Assembly (NCBI RefSeq): GCF_000225825.1
Contig: NZ_AGBX01000001.1
Coordinates: 744,001-808,000 of the forward strand
Source of the DNA: Brachybacterium squillarum M-6-3
Lineage (GTDB): Bacteria > Actinomycetota > Actinomycetes > Actinomycetales > Dermabacteraceae
DNA: 64,000 nt
Direction of reading: 5' to 3'
This document shows, piece after piece, positions 26,139-34,301 of the stretch (its first letter is position 1; each line of letters begins with the position of its first letter). The position numbers were made by a program, and so were the translations under genes. The notes under the pieces were generated by a model. That model saw only the letters and a list, made by a program, of their open reading frames with translations. It was not told the DNA's origin and ran no database searches.

Positions 26139-27698
26139 ATGGACCCCTTCACCCGCCGACACCTCCTGCGCACCACCTCGCTGGGCGGCCTGGCCCTGGC
26201 GGGGGCGAGCGCCCTGCCCCTGGCCGCCTGCGCCGAGGACCCCTCCCTGCGCGCCCGCTTCCACATGACCCCGCCGCACGGCTGGCTCTGCGACCCGCAG
26301 CGCCCGATCGTCCGCGACGGCGTCCACCACCTCTACTACCTGCACTCCGAGATCAACTCCGGGGACGGCGGCTGGGACCGCGCCACCACCGAGGACCTCG
26401 TGCACTTCACCCACCACGGCGATGCGATCCCGCTGCGCCCGGACTTCCCCGTCTGGTCCGGCTGCCTGGTGGTCGACGAGCACGACGACGCCGGCTACGG
26501 CGCCGGGACTGTGCTGGCCTATCCCACCCAGCCCACCGACGGGATCCGGAAGTACCAGGAGCAGTACCTCTACGTCTCCCACGACGGCGGCGCCACCTTC
26601 ACCCGCCGCGAGGAGCCGGTGATCCCCAACGAGGACGGCCGCGAGGCCGTCACCGGGGAGGAGGTCCTCAACGCCGAGTGGTTCCGCGACCCCAAGATCC
26701 ACTGGGACGCCGCCACCGAGGAGTGGGTCTGCGTGATCGGCCGCAAGAAGTACGCGGCGTTCTACACCTCGACGGACCTCGTGCACTGGCGTCTGCGCCG
26801 CAACTTCGACTACCTGGTGGAGCCGGACGACCTCGACCTCGGCGGCATCGAGTGCCCCGACCTCTTCGAGATCACCGCCGACGACGGCACCTCGCACTGG
26901 GTGCTGGGCGCGAGCATGGACGCCTGGGGGGTAGGCCTGCCGATGACCTACGCCTACTGGACCGGCCGCTGGGACGGGGAGCAGTTCCTGGCCGACGACC
27001 TCACCCCGCAGTGGCTGGACTGGGGCTGGGACTGGTACGCGGCGGTGACCTGGCCGAAACCCGAGGACCCGGAGCGCACGCGCTACGCGATCGCCTGGAT
27101 GAACAACTGGAAGTACGCCAACCGGGACGTCCCCACCGACGCCTCGGACGGCTACAACGGCCAGAACTCGATCGTCCGCGAGATCCACCTGCAGCGGGAG
27201 TCCGACGGCCGGTACGCGCTGCTCAGCCGGCCGGTCCCGCAGCTCGCGGCCACGGCCTCCGAGGTGGTGGAGATCCCCGATCAGGTGGTGGCCGGCTGGT
27301 GGGACCTGCCCTGGTCCGGGCGCGCCTATGAGCTGGAGCTCGACCTGGCCTGGGACTCCGCCGCCAACCTGGGGGTCTCCCTGGGCCGCTCCGCGGACGG
27401 CTCCCGGCACACGAACGTCGGCGTTCACGACGGGAAGCTGTACGTGGACCGTGGCCCCTCCGACCTGGAGGGCTTCTCCTTCGGGGAGTTCACCCAGGCG
27501 GAGGCGCCCATCGACCCGGCGGCCCGGCACGTGCACCTGCGGATCTTCGTGGACACCCAGAGCGTGGAGGTCTTCGCGAACTCCGGGCACACGGTGCTGT
27601 CCCAGCAGGTGCACTTCCTGCCCGCGGACACGGGCATCGCGCTGCACGGCGACGGCGGCCCGGTGACGGCCTCGCACATCACCGTCCGGGTGCACTGA
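26139..27698 (+). CDS. secreted GH32 beta-fructosidase/levanase, Tat lipoprotein
   Basis: A 519-residue exported enzyme. The signal TRRHLLRTTSLGGLALAG has a twin arginine followed by a lipobox ending LAAC (Cys31), so Tat export and lipid anchoring are likely. Catalytic blocks are WLCDP (nucleophile Asp52), FRDPK near residue 184 and ECPDLF (acid/base Glu238). The C-terminal beta-sandwich contains HLRIFVDTQSVEVFANSGH, the GH32 signature. The ATG at 26139 follows GAGAG. It would hydrolyse levan or inulin at the cell surface and feed the adjacent importer. It is paired with a broken levansucrase on the opposite strand, suggesting the locus once both made and used fructan. Confidence 0.9.
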   Translation: MDPFTRRHLLRTTSLGGLALAGASALPLAACAEDPSLRARFHMTPPHGWLCDPQRPIVRDGVHHLYYLHSEINSGDGGWDRATTEDLVHFTHHGDAIPLRPDFPVWSGCLVVDEHDDAGYGAGTVLAYPTQPTDGIRKYQEQYLYVSHDGGATFTRREEPVIPNEDGREAVTGEEVLNAEWFRDPKIHWDAATEEWVCVIGRKKYAAFYTSTDLVHWRLRRNFDYLVEPDDLDLGGIECPDLFEITADDGTSHWVLGASMDAWGVGLPMTYAYWTGRWDGEQFLADDLTPQWLDWGWDWYAAVTWPKPEDPERTRYAIAWMNNWKYANRDVPTDASDGYNGQNSIVREIHLQRESDGRYALLSRPVPQLAATASEVVEIPDQVVAGWWDLPWSGRAYELELDLAWDSAANLGVSLGRSADGSRHTNVGVHDGKLYVDRGPSDLEGFSFGEFTQAEAPIDPAARHVHLRIFVDTQSVEVFANSGHTVLSQQVHFLPADTGIALHGDGGPVTASHITVRVH

Positions 27699-27705
27699 GC
27701 CCCGC

Positions 27706-27739
27706 CCGGGCCGACGGCCCGGTCCCCCGCGTGGGGGAC
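27706..27739 (+). terminator. double hairpin after the secreted GH32 gene
   Basis: CCGGGCC-GAC-GGCCCGG (27706-27722) is followed directly by GTCCCCC-GCGT-GGGGGAC (27722-27739). Two adjacent 7-bp stems 8 bp after the stop codon form a probable terminator, which could also act on the convergent pseudogene. Confidence 0.6.
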
Positions 27740-27757
27740 GGGACCGTCGGAGTCCTC

Positions 27758-28620
27758 CGAGGTGCCCTGGCTCTCCGCCGACAGGTTCAGGTCGGTGGGG
27801 TTGGCCAGCACCAGCCCCGAGCCGTTCAGCGGCTCGAATTCGGAACGGATGCCCTCTCCCACGAAGCCGTACACCCCGTCCGGGCCGCGCAGCCCGACCG
27901 CATAGGTGTACTGGTGGGAGATCGTGTACAGGTAGTAGAGCCCGTCCTTGCGGATCATCTGCGGCCGCTCGGTCTGGTCGTTGACGCCGTAGGCCGAGAG
28001 GATCGGCGGCAGCATCGTCCAGGCCGTCAGGTCGTTGTTGTCTGCACAGGCCAGGCCGATGTTCCCGCGCTGGTAGTCGGCGCCGGAGGCGTTGACCTCC
28101 TCGACGGTCGCCAGCACGGCGGGCTTGCCGTCGGTGCCGGGCCGCTTGTCGCCGAAGGTGGTGGCCGTGTAGAAGATCCGGATCAGGTCGTCGCCGAGGT
28201 AGCGGGCCGAGCCGGACCACTCGGTGTTGGACAAGGAGGTGTCGTCCTCGAAGACGTAGCCCTGGTCGTTCCACTCCGAGTCGGAATCGACGTCGAAGCG
28301 GCGGATGAACCAGCCGATGCGGGCGCTCAAGTGCCGCTCGTCGAAGGGGATGTCCGGCCTCGTGATGGTCGCGGGCATCGAGTTCTCCCCGGCCTCCACG
28401 TCGGGGTCGTTCTGGGTGGCCATGATCTGGCGGGCGTCGGCGCGGGTCCACTTGGCGGTGAAGCCGGACTGGATCGGGTCGTACGCCTGGCGGGTGTGCG
28501 CGGTGGGCTGGGGACCCTCAGCGGCGGAGGCCCGGGGGGCGCCCACCGCGGCGGCGGTGGTTGGGGCCGCGAACGTGCCGAAAGCGAGGGCTCAGAGGCC
28601 GCGGCGGATGGGGTTCAGGA
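27758..28620 (-). pseudogene. levansucrase (GH68) remnant
   Basis: Recognisable GH68 pieces in order: signal-peptide core LAFGTFAAPTTAAVG, FTAKWTRADARQIMA, ENSMPATITRPDIP, then FDERHLSARIGWFIRR and TERPQMIRKDGLYYLYTISH (acid/base Glu block), ending near GSGLVLANPTDLNL. Three lesions are visible. A TGA at 28592-28594 interrupts the signal peptide. The roughly 40 residues normally between the RPDIP-like and FDERH-like segments, including the VWDTW nucleophile block, are absent. The 3' third is missing where the secreted GH32 gene and its terminator begin. The remaining frame runs on into antisense sequence. No active transferase can be made. Confidence 0.85.
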
Positions 28621-28778
28621 CGGGGTTCTCCGGGTAAGGGATGCAGGGCACAGCGTCTCCTCTGACGGGGTACGACGTACTACAGGGGACCAGCGGCCGC
28701 CCCGGAGGAGAGGGGAACCCAGAGGGATCCCACCGAGACGATGTATCAGGCCGAGCAGACATGCCACCGAGACGTGCA

Positions 28779-28794
28779 CCACATCGTGATGTGG
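28779..28794. promoter_or_regulatory. inverted repeat in the levansucrase/flavodoxin gap
   Basis: CCACATC-GT-GATGTGG is a 7-bp inverted repeat with a 2-nt spacer. It lies in the 28621-28899 stretch, which otherwise shows no gene. It may be an old operator of the decayed levansucrase gene; no regulator is assigned. Confidence 0.35.
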
Positions 28795-28899
28795 CTCACC
28801 GTGAAGAATGTGTCCTGCTCACGGCGTTGACCAGGCCGTCTCCTCGGGCCAGAGCATGGTCATGTGGGTCATCAGCGGAGCCGGTGCGGGACCCCTCGG

Positions 28900-29391
28900 T
28901 CAGCGGAGCAACGGCCGGACCTCCCGCGCCCAGGCCGCGACCGCGTCGAGGTCCCGGAAGTCGCCGATCGGGGTGCGCATCGCCCGCAGCAGGGTGCGCT
29001 CGGCCAGAGGGATGCGGTCCATCAGCACCCAGCCGGGGAAGTTCCGCACCGCGACGGGGCGGATCGGACTGCGGGCCAGGAAGCTCTCGGTGCCCTTCTG
29101 ACGCTCGGCCTTGGCGGGGTTCGCGGCGGAGCCGGAGCAAGTGAACAGGGCCACAGGGCGGGCTCCGAGCGCGGCCGCGTGCCGGCCGGCCCAGTCCTGG
29201 AAGCTCTTCTCCAGGGCATCCATGCGGATGCCGGAGCCGATCACCGCGGCGTCGTGGCCGACGGGGTCCGGGTCCGCGGCGATATCGTGCAGCACGGCCT
29301 CGGTGCCGGCGAGGATGAGCTCGTCGACGATCACCTCGGCGAGGCTGCGGGTGGCTCCGGAATGGGTGGCATAGGCGACCAGGACGCTCAT
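28900..29391 (-). CDS. flavodoxin-domain protein (HemG/flavodoxin-like)
   Basis: A 163-residue flavodoxin fold. The N-terminal FMN phosphate loop reads YATHSGATRSLAEVI (residues 7-21); DAAVIGSGIRMDALEKSFQDW and VALFTCSGSAANP follow as the second and third FMN-contact loops. Length and motifs resemble menaquinone-dependent protoporphyrinogen oxidase-type flavodoxins, though the match is general. The ATG at 29391 is close to a GGTGG-type site. No operon partner. Confidence 0.78.
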   Translation of the reverse strand: MSVLVAYATHSGATRSLAEVIVDELILAGTEAVLHDIAADPDPVGHDAAVIGSGIRMDALEKSFQDWAGRHAAALGARPVALFTCSGSAANPAKAERQKGTESFLARSPIRPVAVRNFPGWVLMDRIPLAERTLLRAMRTPIGDFRDLDAVAAWAREVRPLLR

Positions 29392-29461
29392 GGAACCACC
29401 CTGTCACCTGCTTCGATGGCCACGGAGGGACCCACGGCCCGGCGACGACGGACCGCTCTGC

Positions 29462-30190
29462 TCAGGAGTAGCCCGGGACGTCCGGGAGGGCGACCCCACG
29501 GTATCCGACCAGGCAGTCCCCGGGCAGCAGGTCCCGCGCCAGCGGGGTGCGGGAGATAGGAATGGAGAGTCCGACCGTCATCCGGGTCTCGGACTGCTCA
29601 CGCTCCCCGGGCAACCGGACGACCCGCTGGTGCTCCCTGGGTCCGGCGCACTGGACCACCTCGTCGCTGAACCGCGGGGAGTCACCGGGGCGGGCGACGT
29701 CCGCGGACCCGCTGAGCACCCCGTCGGTGAGCCCTGCGACCTGCCTTCCCTCCCAGGCGGGGCCCGTCGACGGTTCCCACGCCTGCTCCCCGCCGAGGTC
29801 GGCGGCCTCCAGGGCGTCGACCAGCTCCTCCTCTCTCGGCGTCGTGCCCGCGAGCTCGTAGCTGAGGTCCACGGAGAGCCGGCACTCCTGCACCTGCCGC
29901 GTGTCGAGGCCGCCCTCCAGGCGGCAGGAGAGCGTCCAGACCTCCCCGATCGGCTCCCCGACCAGCGGGTCCAGGGCCGCGCGGGTGCCATCGGCGGCCT
30001 GATCGATGACCGGCTCCCAGCGCTCGTAGCCGGCGCCGGCCTGGGCGCGGACGGCGAGCGCGGTGCGGGGCGCCGCCGTGAGCGTGGTCAGCAGAGCGAG
30101 GATCAGCAGCACCGCCACCGCGATCAGCGCGATCATCCACCCGCGCCGTCGGGGTCGCCCCCGGCCCTGCGCTGTTCCCTGCGAGCTCAT
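29462..30190 (-). CDS. hypothetical single-pass membrane protein
   Basis: A 242-residue protein not recognised. Basic N terminus (GRGRPRRRGW), one strong membrane helix WMIALIAVAVLLILALLTTL (about residues 18-37), then an extracytoplasmic domain with two or three cysteines (SCRLEGG, QECRLSVDLS, PGDCLVGYRG). ATG 30190 is chosen because it sits just before the basic stretch; an upstream in-frame extension is low-complexity. Divergent from the secreted protein at 30493. Confidence 0.65.
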   Translation of the reverse strand: MSSQGTAQGRGRPRRRGWMIALIAVAVLLILALLTTLTAAPRTALAVRAQAGAGYERWEPVIDQAADGTRAALDPLVGEPIGEVWTLSCRLEGGLDTRQVQECRLSVDLSYELAGTTPREEELVDALEAADLGGEQAWEPSTGPAWEGRQVAGLTDGVLSGSADVARPGDSPRFSDEVVQCAGPREHQRVVRLPGEREQSETRMTVGLSIPISRTPLARDLLPGDCLVGYRGVALPDVPGYS

Positions 30191-30492
30191 GCTCCGCCCC
30201 CGTCCCCTCGATCCCCCGGTGCGGCTCGTGCCGCCGACCCTCGCCATCCTCGCCCACCCCCGGGCGACCCACCAGGGCGCGGCATGGGGAGGACTGTCCC
30301 TCCCGGCCTCCCCGGTCGGCACCGGTTCGGCGATTCGTCCGGTTTCCCGCCCGCTCCGCGCAGGCTCGGTCAGCGAGGTCACGAATCGGACGTCATGACT
30401 GCTCGGTCACTGAAAGGCGCTGGTCGCAGCGGCGGAGAATCGCCGCACGGCGGTGGCCGTCCCGTCATCGCCGTGGCACGAAGGAGTGCACC
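30191..30492. other. divergent intergenic region, nothing recognised
   Basis: A 302-bp gap between two divergent envelope-protein genes. No tRNA, repeat or convincing operator is visible. Promoters for both genes presumably lie here, but I cannot place them. A GAAGGAG ribosome binding site precedes the plus-strand gene. Confidence 0.5.
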
Positions 30493-31038
30493 ATGTCCCG
30501 TCGTATCCTCTCCGCCCTCTCCTCCCTGCTCCTCGTCTGCGGTCTCGCCGTGCTCGTCCCCGCCACGGCACAGCCCGCGCCGTACTGCGGCTTCTACTGG
30601 GGATCCACCCCGGAGTCGTCCTCCGGGCCCGGCGCCGGTCCCCTGGAGGATCTGCGCACGGGCCGGCACGCCTGCTTCGACCGGCTCGTCATCGACCTCG
30701 ACGGGGACGTCGTCGGCTACTCCGTCCGCTACGACCGGGTCGAGGCGCTCGGCACCGGCGACACCATCCCGCTGGCCGGGGGTGCCGATCTCGAGATCCT
30801 GGTCGAGGCCGCGGCCTACGACGTGGACGGTCTGGCCACCTACCAGCCGGCCGATCCCGAGCACGCCCTGGACGTGTCCGGGCACCGGACCTTCCGCCAG
30901 GTGGTCTGGGGCTCCAGCTTCGAAGGGCAGAGCCTCATCGGCCTCGGCGTGCGCGCCCGGCTGCCGATGCGCGCCTTCGTCCTGAACGGTCCGGGGGACG
31001 GCTCCCGCCTCGTCGTGGACGTCGCCCACCGCTGGTGA
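30493..31038 (+). CDS. secreted AMIN-like domain protein
   Basis: A 181-residue exported protein. The signal peptide MSRRILSALSSLLLVCGLAVLVPATAQP probably ends near residue 27. The mature part resembles the actinobacterial AMIN-like fold: HACFDRLVIDLDG near residue 58-70, VGYSVRYDRVEA, and the closing strands LGVRARLPMRAFVL and GSRLVVDVAHRW. Two cysteines (CGFYWG and ACFDR) may form a disulphide. Probably binds the cell wall; partner unknown. Good GAAGGAG site upstream of ATG 30493. Confidence 0.75.
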   Translation: MSRRILSALSSLLLVCGLAVLVPATAQPAPYCGFYWGSTPESSSGPGAGPLEDLRTGRHACFDRLVIDLDGDVVGYSVRYDRVEALGTGDTIPLAGGADLEILVEAAAYDVDGLATYQPADPEHALDVSGHRTFRQVVWGSSFEGQSLIGLGVRARLPMRAFVLNGPGDGSRLVVDVAHRW

Positions 31039-31250
31039 GCCCGGCATCCCGCTGAGGATGATCGACCGGTTCTCCTCCCTCTGCGGGGCGGCCGGTCCAC
31101 CCCGCGCGCCGCGGGGATGACGGATCCGCCCCGGACGAGGGAGGCGGTGCCTGGGCGCCTGTTCTCCCGCCGACCGGCTCCCCGTCGCGTGCGGTGAGGG
31201 ACACTGGACACACGGCGGAGCCCTCGTCCGCCCCTCCCGGAGGAGAGACC

Positions 31251-31640
31251 ATGCCCCGCTACGTGATGATCAAGCACTACCGGGGCACGCCGCCCACGGT
31301 GAACGACCACCCGATGGACGAGTGGAGCACCGCGGAGGTCGAGGACCACCTGCGCTACATGAACGACTTCGCCGACCGTCTGCGAGCCGGCGGCGAGTTC
31401 GTGGACTCCCAGGCCCTCGCCGCCGAGTCGATCTTCGTCCGCGCCGCCCCCGACGGCTCCGGTCCCGAGACCACTCCGGTGCCGGCGGACAACTCGCTGG
31501 TCGCGGGCTGGATGATGATCGACGTGGCCTCCCACGAACGAGCCCTGGAGCTGGCCGCGGAGCTCTCGGCCGAGCCCGGCAAGGGCGGGAACCCCATCCA
31601 CGAGTGGCTCGAGCTGCGCCCCGTGCTGGGGGACCACTGA
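31251..31640 (+). CDS. YCII-related domain protein
   Basis: A 129-residue protein of the YCII/DGPF family: MPRYVMIKHYRGTPP, then WSTAEVEDHLRYMNDFADRL, GEFVDSQALAAES and a C-terminal strand-helix ending NPIHEWLELRPVL. These small alpha/beta dimers often accompany ECF sigma factors, but none is adjacent here. ATG 31251 follows GGAGGAGAG. Biochemical role not known. Separated by 8 bp from the SDR gene, so likely co-transcribed. Confidence 0.8.
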   Translation: MPRYVMIKHYRGTPPTVNDHPMDEWSTAEVEDHLRYMNDFADRLRAGGEFVDSQALAAESIFVRAAPDGSGPETTPVPADNSLVAGWMMIDVASHERALELAAELSAEPGKGGNPIHEWLELRPVLGDH

Positions 31641-31648
31641 TCCCCCGG

Positions 31649-32488
31649 GTGAACCGGCGCCCGCGACGTCGCCGCGGCACCGCCCTGCGCGGAGCCCGCG
31701 TGCTGGTCACCGGCGGCGGCTCCGGCCTGGGCCGGCAGCTGGCTCGGGACGCGGCGGCGCGCGGCGCCGAGCTGGTGCTCTGGGACCTGGACCTCCCGGC
31801 CGCCGAAACCGTCGCCCACGAGATCCGCGCCGTCGGCGGCGTCGCCGCCGCACAGGGCGTGAACGTCGCCGATACGCAGGCGGTGGCGGCCGCCGCGGAG
31901 ACGGCCGGGCCCATCGACGTGCTGATCAACAACGCCGGGGTCGTCACCGGCAGGCCGCTGCTGGAGGCGGGCGAGGAGCAGATCCGCCGCACGCTGGACG
32001 TGAACGCGCTGGCCCTGTTCTGGACCACCCGGGCGCTGCTGCCCGGGATGCTGGAACGGGGCCGCGGCACGGTGGTGACCATCGCCAGCGCCGCCGGCTG
32101 GGCGGGGGTGTCCCGCCAGACCGACTACTCGGCCAGCAAGTGGGCCGCGGTGGGGTTCACCGAGTCGCTGCGCAACGAGCTGCGCACCGCCGGGCACCGG
32201 GTGTCCACGCTGGTGGTGTGCCCGTACTACATCGACACCGGCATGTTCGACGGCGTGACCACGCGCTTCCCGCGGCTGCTGCCGATCCTGCGGCCCGAGG
32301 ACGTCTCCCGCCGCACCCTGGACGCGATCGAAGCCGGCGAGCACCAGGTGATGATGCCCTGGATGGTGCGCACGGTGCCGCTGATGCGGGTGCTGCCGCC
32401 GCGCCTGTTCGACCGGGTGATGGACCTGTTCGGCATGAACCACGCGATGGACCGCTTCACCGGTCGCAGCGGACCGCATCCGTCCTGA
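31649..32488 (+). CDS. SDR-family oxidoreductase (retinol-dehydrogenase-like)
   Basis: A 279-residue short-chain dehydrogenase. NAD(P) turn VLVTGGGSGLGRQLA near residue 17-31, LINNAGVVTGRPL, catalytic Ser in TIASAAGWAG and the YSASKWAAVGFTESLRNEL YxxxK site. The C-terminal tail (MPWMVRTVPLMRVLPPRLFDRVMDLFG) is typical of DHRS/membrane-associated SDRs acting on lipid-like ketones. Start GTG 31649 is the only start in frame before the cofactor turn; its ribosome site is weak and translation may couple to the YCII gene 8 bp upstream. Confidence 0.85.
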   Translation: MNRRPRRRRGTALRGARVLVTGGGSGLGRQLARDAAARGAELVLWDLDLPAAETVAHEIRAVGGVAAAQGVNVADTQAVAAAAETAGPIDVLINNAGVVTGRPLLEAGEEQIRRTLDVNALALFWTTRALLPGMLERGRGTVVTIASAAGWAGVSRQTDYSASKWAAVGFTESLRNELRTAGHRVSTLVVCPYYIDTGMFDGVTTRFPRLLPILRPEDVSRRTLDAIEAGEHQVMMPWMVRTVPLMRVLPPRLFDRVMDLFGMNHAMDRFTGRSGPHPS

Positions 32489-32575
32489 GCCCCTGCGGGA
32501 TTCGTGCGCCCGGTGCGGGGTCACCCCTCGGTCCGGGCCGCGACCCCGCACTCGGCGCCGGATCCTCGTCGACCG

Positions 32576-32934
32576 TCAGGCGATCGGCGGCACGTACAGC
32601 GCCTCGGGCTCCTCGGCGCCCTCGGGCACAGCGCTCAGCAGCATCACCGTGTCCTGGAGGGCGATCACCTCGCGACGCTGCGGCGGCACCTCATGGATCA
32701 CCCCGCTCTGCAGCACGAAGGGCTCCTCTCGGCGATCACCTTGATGGCGCCGTGCAGGATGTAGAGGCTCGCGTCGACCTCGGAGTGGTGCGGCGGCAGG
32801 GTGGTGTCCTCGAGCAGCACCACCACCGTCTGCTGGAGTCGACCGCCGAGGATCACGTGCTCCTCATGGCGGCGGTCCGCGGCGTTGCAGGCACGGTCGA
32901 TGGACCGCGAGACGATGTCGGACAGGGCGACCAT
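32576..32934 (-). pseudogene. cupin-domain protein with single frameshift
   Basis: Frame 1 from ATG 32934 reads VALSDIVSRSIDRACNAADR, then EDTTLPPHHSEVDASLYILHGAIKVI. After about 32725 the family sequence continues only in another frame as EEPFVLQSGVIHEVPPQRRE then ALQDTVMLLSAVPEGAEE, ending at TGA 32576. One lost base within GCCGAGAGGAGCCC would explain the break. The first frame would stop after a few unrelated residues (PSCCRAG). A sequencing error would look the same. Confidence 0.72.
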
Positions 32935-33208
32935 GATGCGCCCCTCGGGGACGAGGGGTCCCGGGGGTCGTCGTCGACGGCGCCGGTGCGCCGGGTCGCC
33001 GTCGAACATGCCCGGGCGGATCCTTTGTGCACTGCTGTGGTCAGTCCAGGGGGACCCCGATCCCGCCCGCCCGGGTCCGACCGCTCGGACGCGGCTCGCC
33101 GCGCTGTGGTCCCGCTCCGGCGGGCCGACCGAACCGCCGACAATCGCCGCCGTCGGCAGGAGCATCACGTCCGACGTCCGTGTGCGGCGCTCGTGCCCCG
33201 ACCACGAG

Positions 33209-33244
33209 TCGAGGCCGCCTCCCGTGACGGGGAGGCGGCCTCGA
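33209..33244 (-). terminator. terminator of the tRNA-Ile/DLW-39/tRNA-Ala unit
   Basis: A perfect 15-bp stem TCGAGGCCGCCTCCC / GGGAGGCGGCCTCGA with a 6-nt loop, 12 bp past the tRNA-Ala 3' end in the leftward direction. The remaining stretch 32935-33208 up to the cupin remnant shows nothing recognisable. Confidence 0.75.
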
Positions 33245-33256
33245 TCTGGACTCTTG

Positions 33257-33329
33257 TGGAGACTAGGGGGGTCGAACCCCTGACCTGAAGCTTGCAAAGC
33301 TACCGCTCTACCAACTGAGCTAAGTCCCC
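33257..33329 (-). tRNA. tRNA-Ala (UGC anticodon)
   Basis: 73-nt cloverleaf on the minus strand. The acceptor GGGGACU pairs with AGUCUCC, the D-arm GCUCAGUUGGUAGAGC is standard, the anticodon loop is UUUGCAA with UGC, and the T-arm contains GGUUCGACCCC. CCA is not encoded. Confidence 0.97.
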
Positions 33330-33372
33330 GGGTGGAGTGATGACTCCGATTCGATGGGCGGTGCCGGCCGGG

Positions 33373-33546
33373 TCAGCCGCGCGGCGCGGTGACGGGCTCG
33401 GCGGGGGTGCTGTCCTGCTCGGCGGAGACCTTCTCGGCCTCGGCCCAGAGATCGTCGCGCAGACGATCGGACTCGACCTTGCGCCACACGAGGATCCCGG
33501 TCGCGGCGGTGCCGATCAGCACGGCGGCGAGTCTGACGAACTTCAT
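33373..33546 (-). CDS. DLW-39 family microprotein
   Basis: A 57-residue ORF below the usual length cut-off, lying between the two tRNA genes. It reads MKFVRLAAVLIGTAATGILV (one membrane helix), then WRKVESDRLRDDLWAEAEKV with the DLW signature (residues 32-34), and an Asp/Pro/Thr-rich tail. ATG 33546 is preceded by GAGGACTC. This small membrane protein is conserved beside these tRNAs and gyrA in actinobacteria; its function is not known. Confidence 0.9.
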   Translation of the reverse strand: MKFVRLAAVLIGTAATGILVWRKVESDRLRDDLWAEAEKVSAEQDSTPAEPVTAPRG

Positions 33547-33571
33547 CACGAGAGTCCTCCACTCATCGAAG

Positions 33572-33645
33572 TGGGCCTAACTGGACTTGAACCAGTGACC
33601 TCTGTCTTATCAGGACAGCGCTCTAACCGACTGAGCTATAGGCCC
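33572..33645 (-). tRNA. tRNA-Ile (GAU anticodon)
   Basis: 74-nt minus-strand cloverleaf. The acceptor GGGCCUA pairs with UAGGCCC, the D-arm is GCUCAGUCGGUUAGAGC, the anticodon loop CUGAUAA carries GAU, and the T-arm has GGUUCAAGUCC. CCA is not encoded. First gene of the leftward tRNA unit. Confidence 0.97.
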
Positions 33646-33671
33646 GGGGGCGCTGCACCGGATCGTACCGG

Positions 33672-33814
33672 TGCCTGCTACCGACGCACCACTGTACGTG
33701 CGCCGCGGGCCGCCGTCCAACCGATGAGGGGTGCTGTACGGCAGGTCACAGGGGGATCCGGCGGCCGTCCACAATTGTCTACCGAACCCCGGCGGTCGAT
33801 GCCTGCTACCGACG
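33672..33814 (+). repeat. exact 15-bp direct repeat flanking the tRNA/sigma promoter region
   Basis: TGCCTGCTACCGACG occurs at 33672-33686 and again at 33800-33814, 128 bp apart. The first copy is next to the tRNA-Ile promoter and the second is 70 bp upstream of the broken sigma-factor gene. Could be a shared regulatory site or a short duplication. Confidence 0.7.
33691..33720 (-). promoter_or_regulatory. promoter of the tRNA-Ile/DLW-39/tRNA-Ala unit
   Basis: Read leftwards, TTGGAC (33715-33720) and TACAGT (33691-33696) with an 18-bp spacer form a housekeeping-type promoter about 46 bp upstream of tRNA-Ile. Confidence 0.6.
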
Positions 33815-33884
33815 ACTGTCAGCACCATCGACGCCGAGAGTTGCCGAGGGGGACCCCGGCACCTGGTCCCCCGAGGAGTCGTGC

Positions 33885-34301
33885 ATGTCCACCGTCACGC
33901 CCGCGAGCATTGGCGGCTCCCCGCCCAGTCCGTCCGAAAGCCTGCCGCCCGCGGTCCCGGCGTCTCCCCCGCGCCCCCCGCCGCCCCGCTGGAGCAGGTC
34001 GCCGACGGCGACGAGCTGGCCTTCGCCGAGCTCGCCGGACAGAGACGAGGGCGAGTACCAGCTCGGTGACCGCGTGGTCGGCGTGCAGGAGGAGGGCAAC
34101 CGCCGGGTCGAGTCCGAGCGGGTCACCCACGCCCTGACCTTTCTCAGCGACCCCCAGCGCGAGGCGATCGAGCTGGCCTCTGTCGGCGGGTACACCCAGC
34201 GGGAAGTGGCGGATCTTCTGGATATCCCCCTCGGAGCCGCCAAGACCCGCATCCGGGAGGGCATGATCGTCCTGCGGGACAGGCTGGGGGTGGGCTCATG
34301 A
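33885..34301 (+). pseudogene. ECF sigma factor (SigK-like) lacking region 2
   Basis: The C-terminal 65 codons encode an intact sigma region 4: SERVTHALTFLSDPQREAIE, then LASVGGYTQREVADLLDIPL and GAAKTRIREGMIVLRDRLGV. The family N terminus PLEQVADGDELAFAELA is present but in a different frame (about 33988-34040). The roughly 100 residues of region 2, which bind core polymerase and the -10 element, are missing at the junction near 34040-34055. The continuous ORF from ATG 33885 encodes Pro/Ser-rich nonsense before region 4. It overlaps the start of an intact RskA-type anti-sigma gene by 4 bp, the normal sigK-rskA arrangement. Internal deletion plus frameshift is the simplest explanation. Confidence 0.8.

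Noticed and set aside
28508-28546. GTG at 28546 as start of a functional levansucrase
   Set aside because: It would drop the signal peptide, and the nucleophile block and C terminus are missing in any case.
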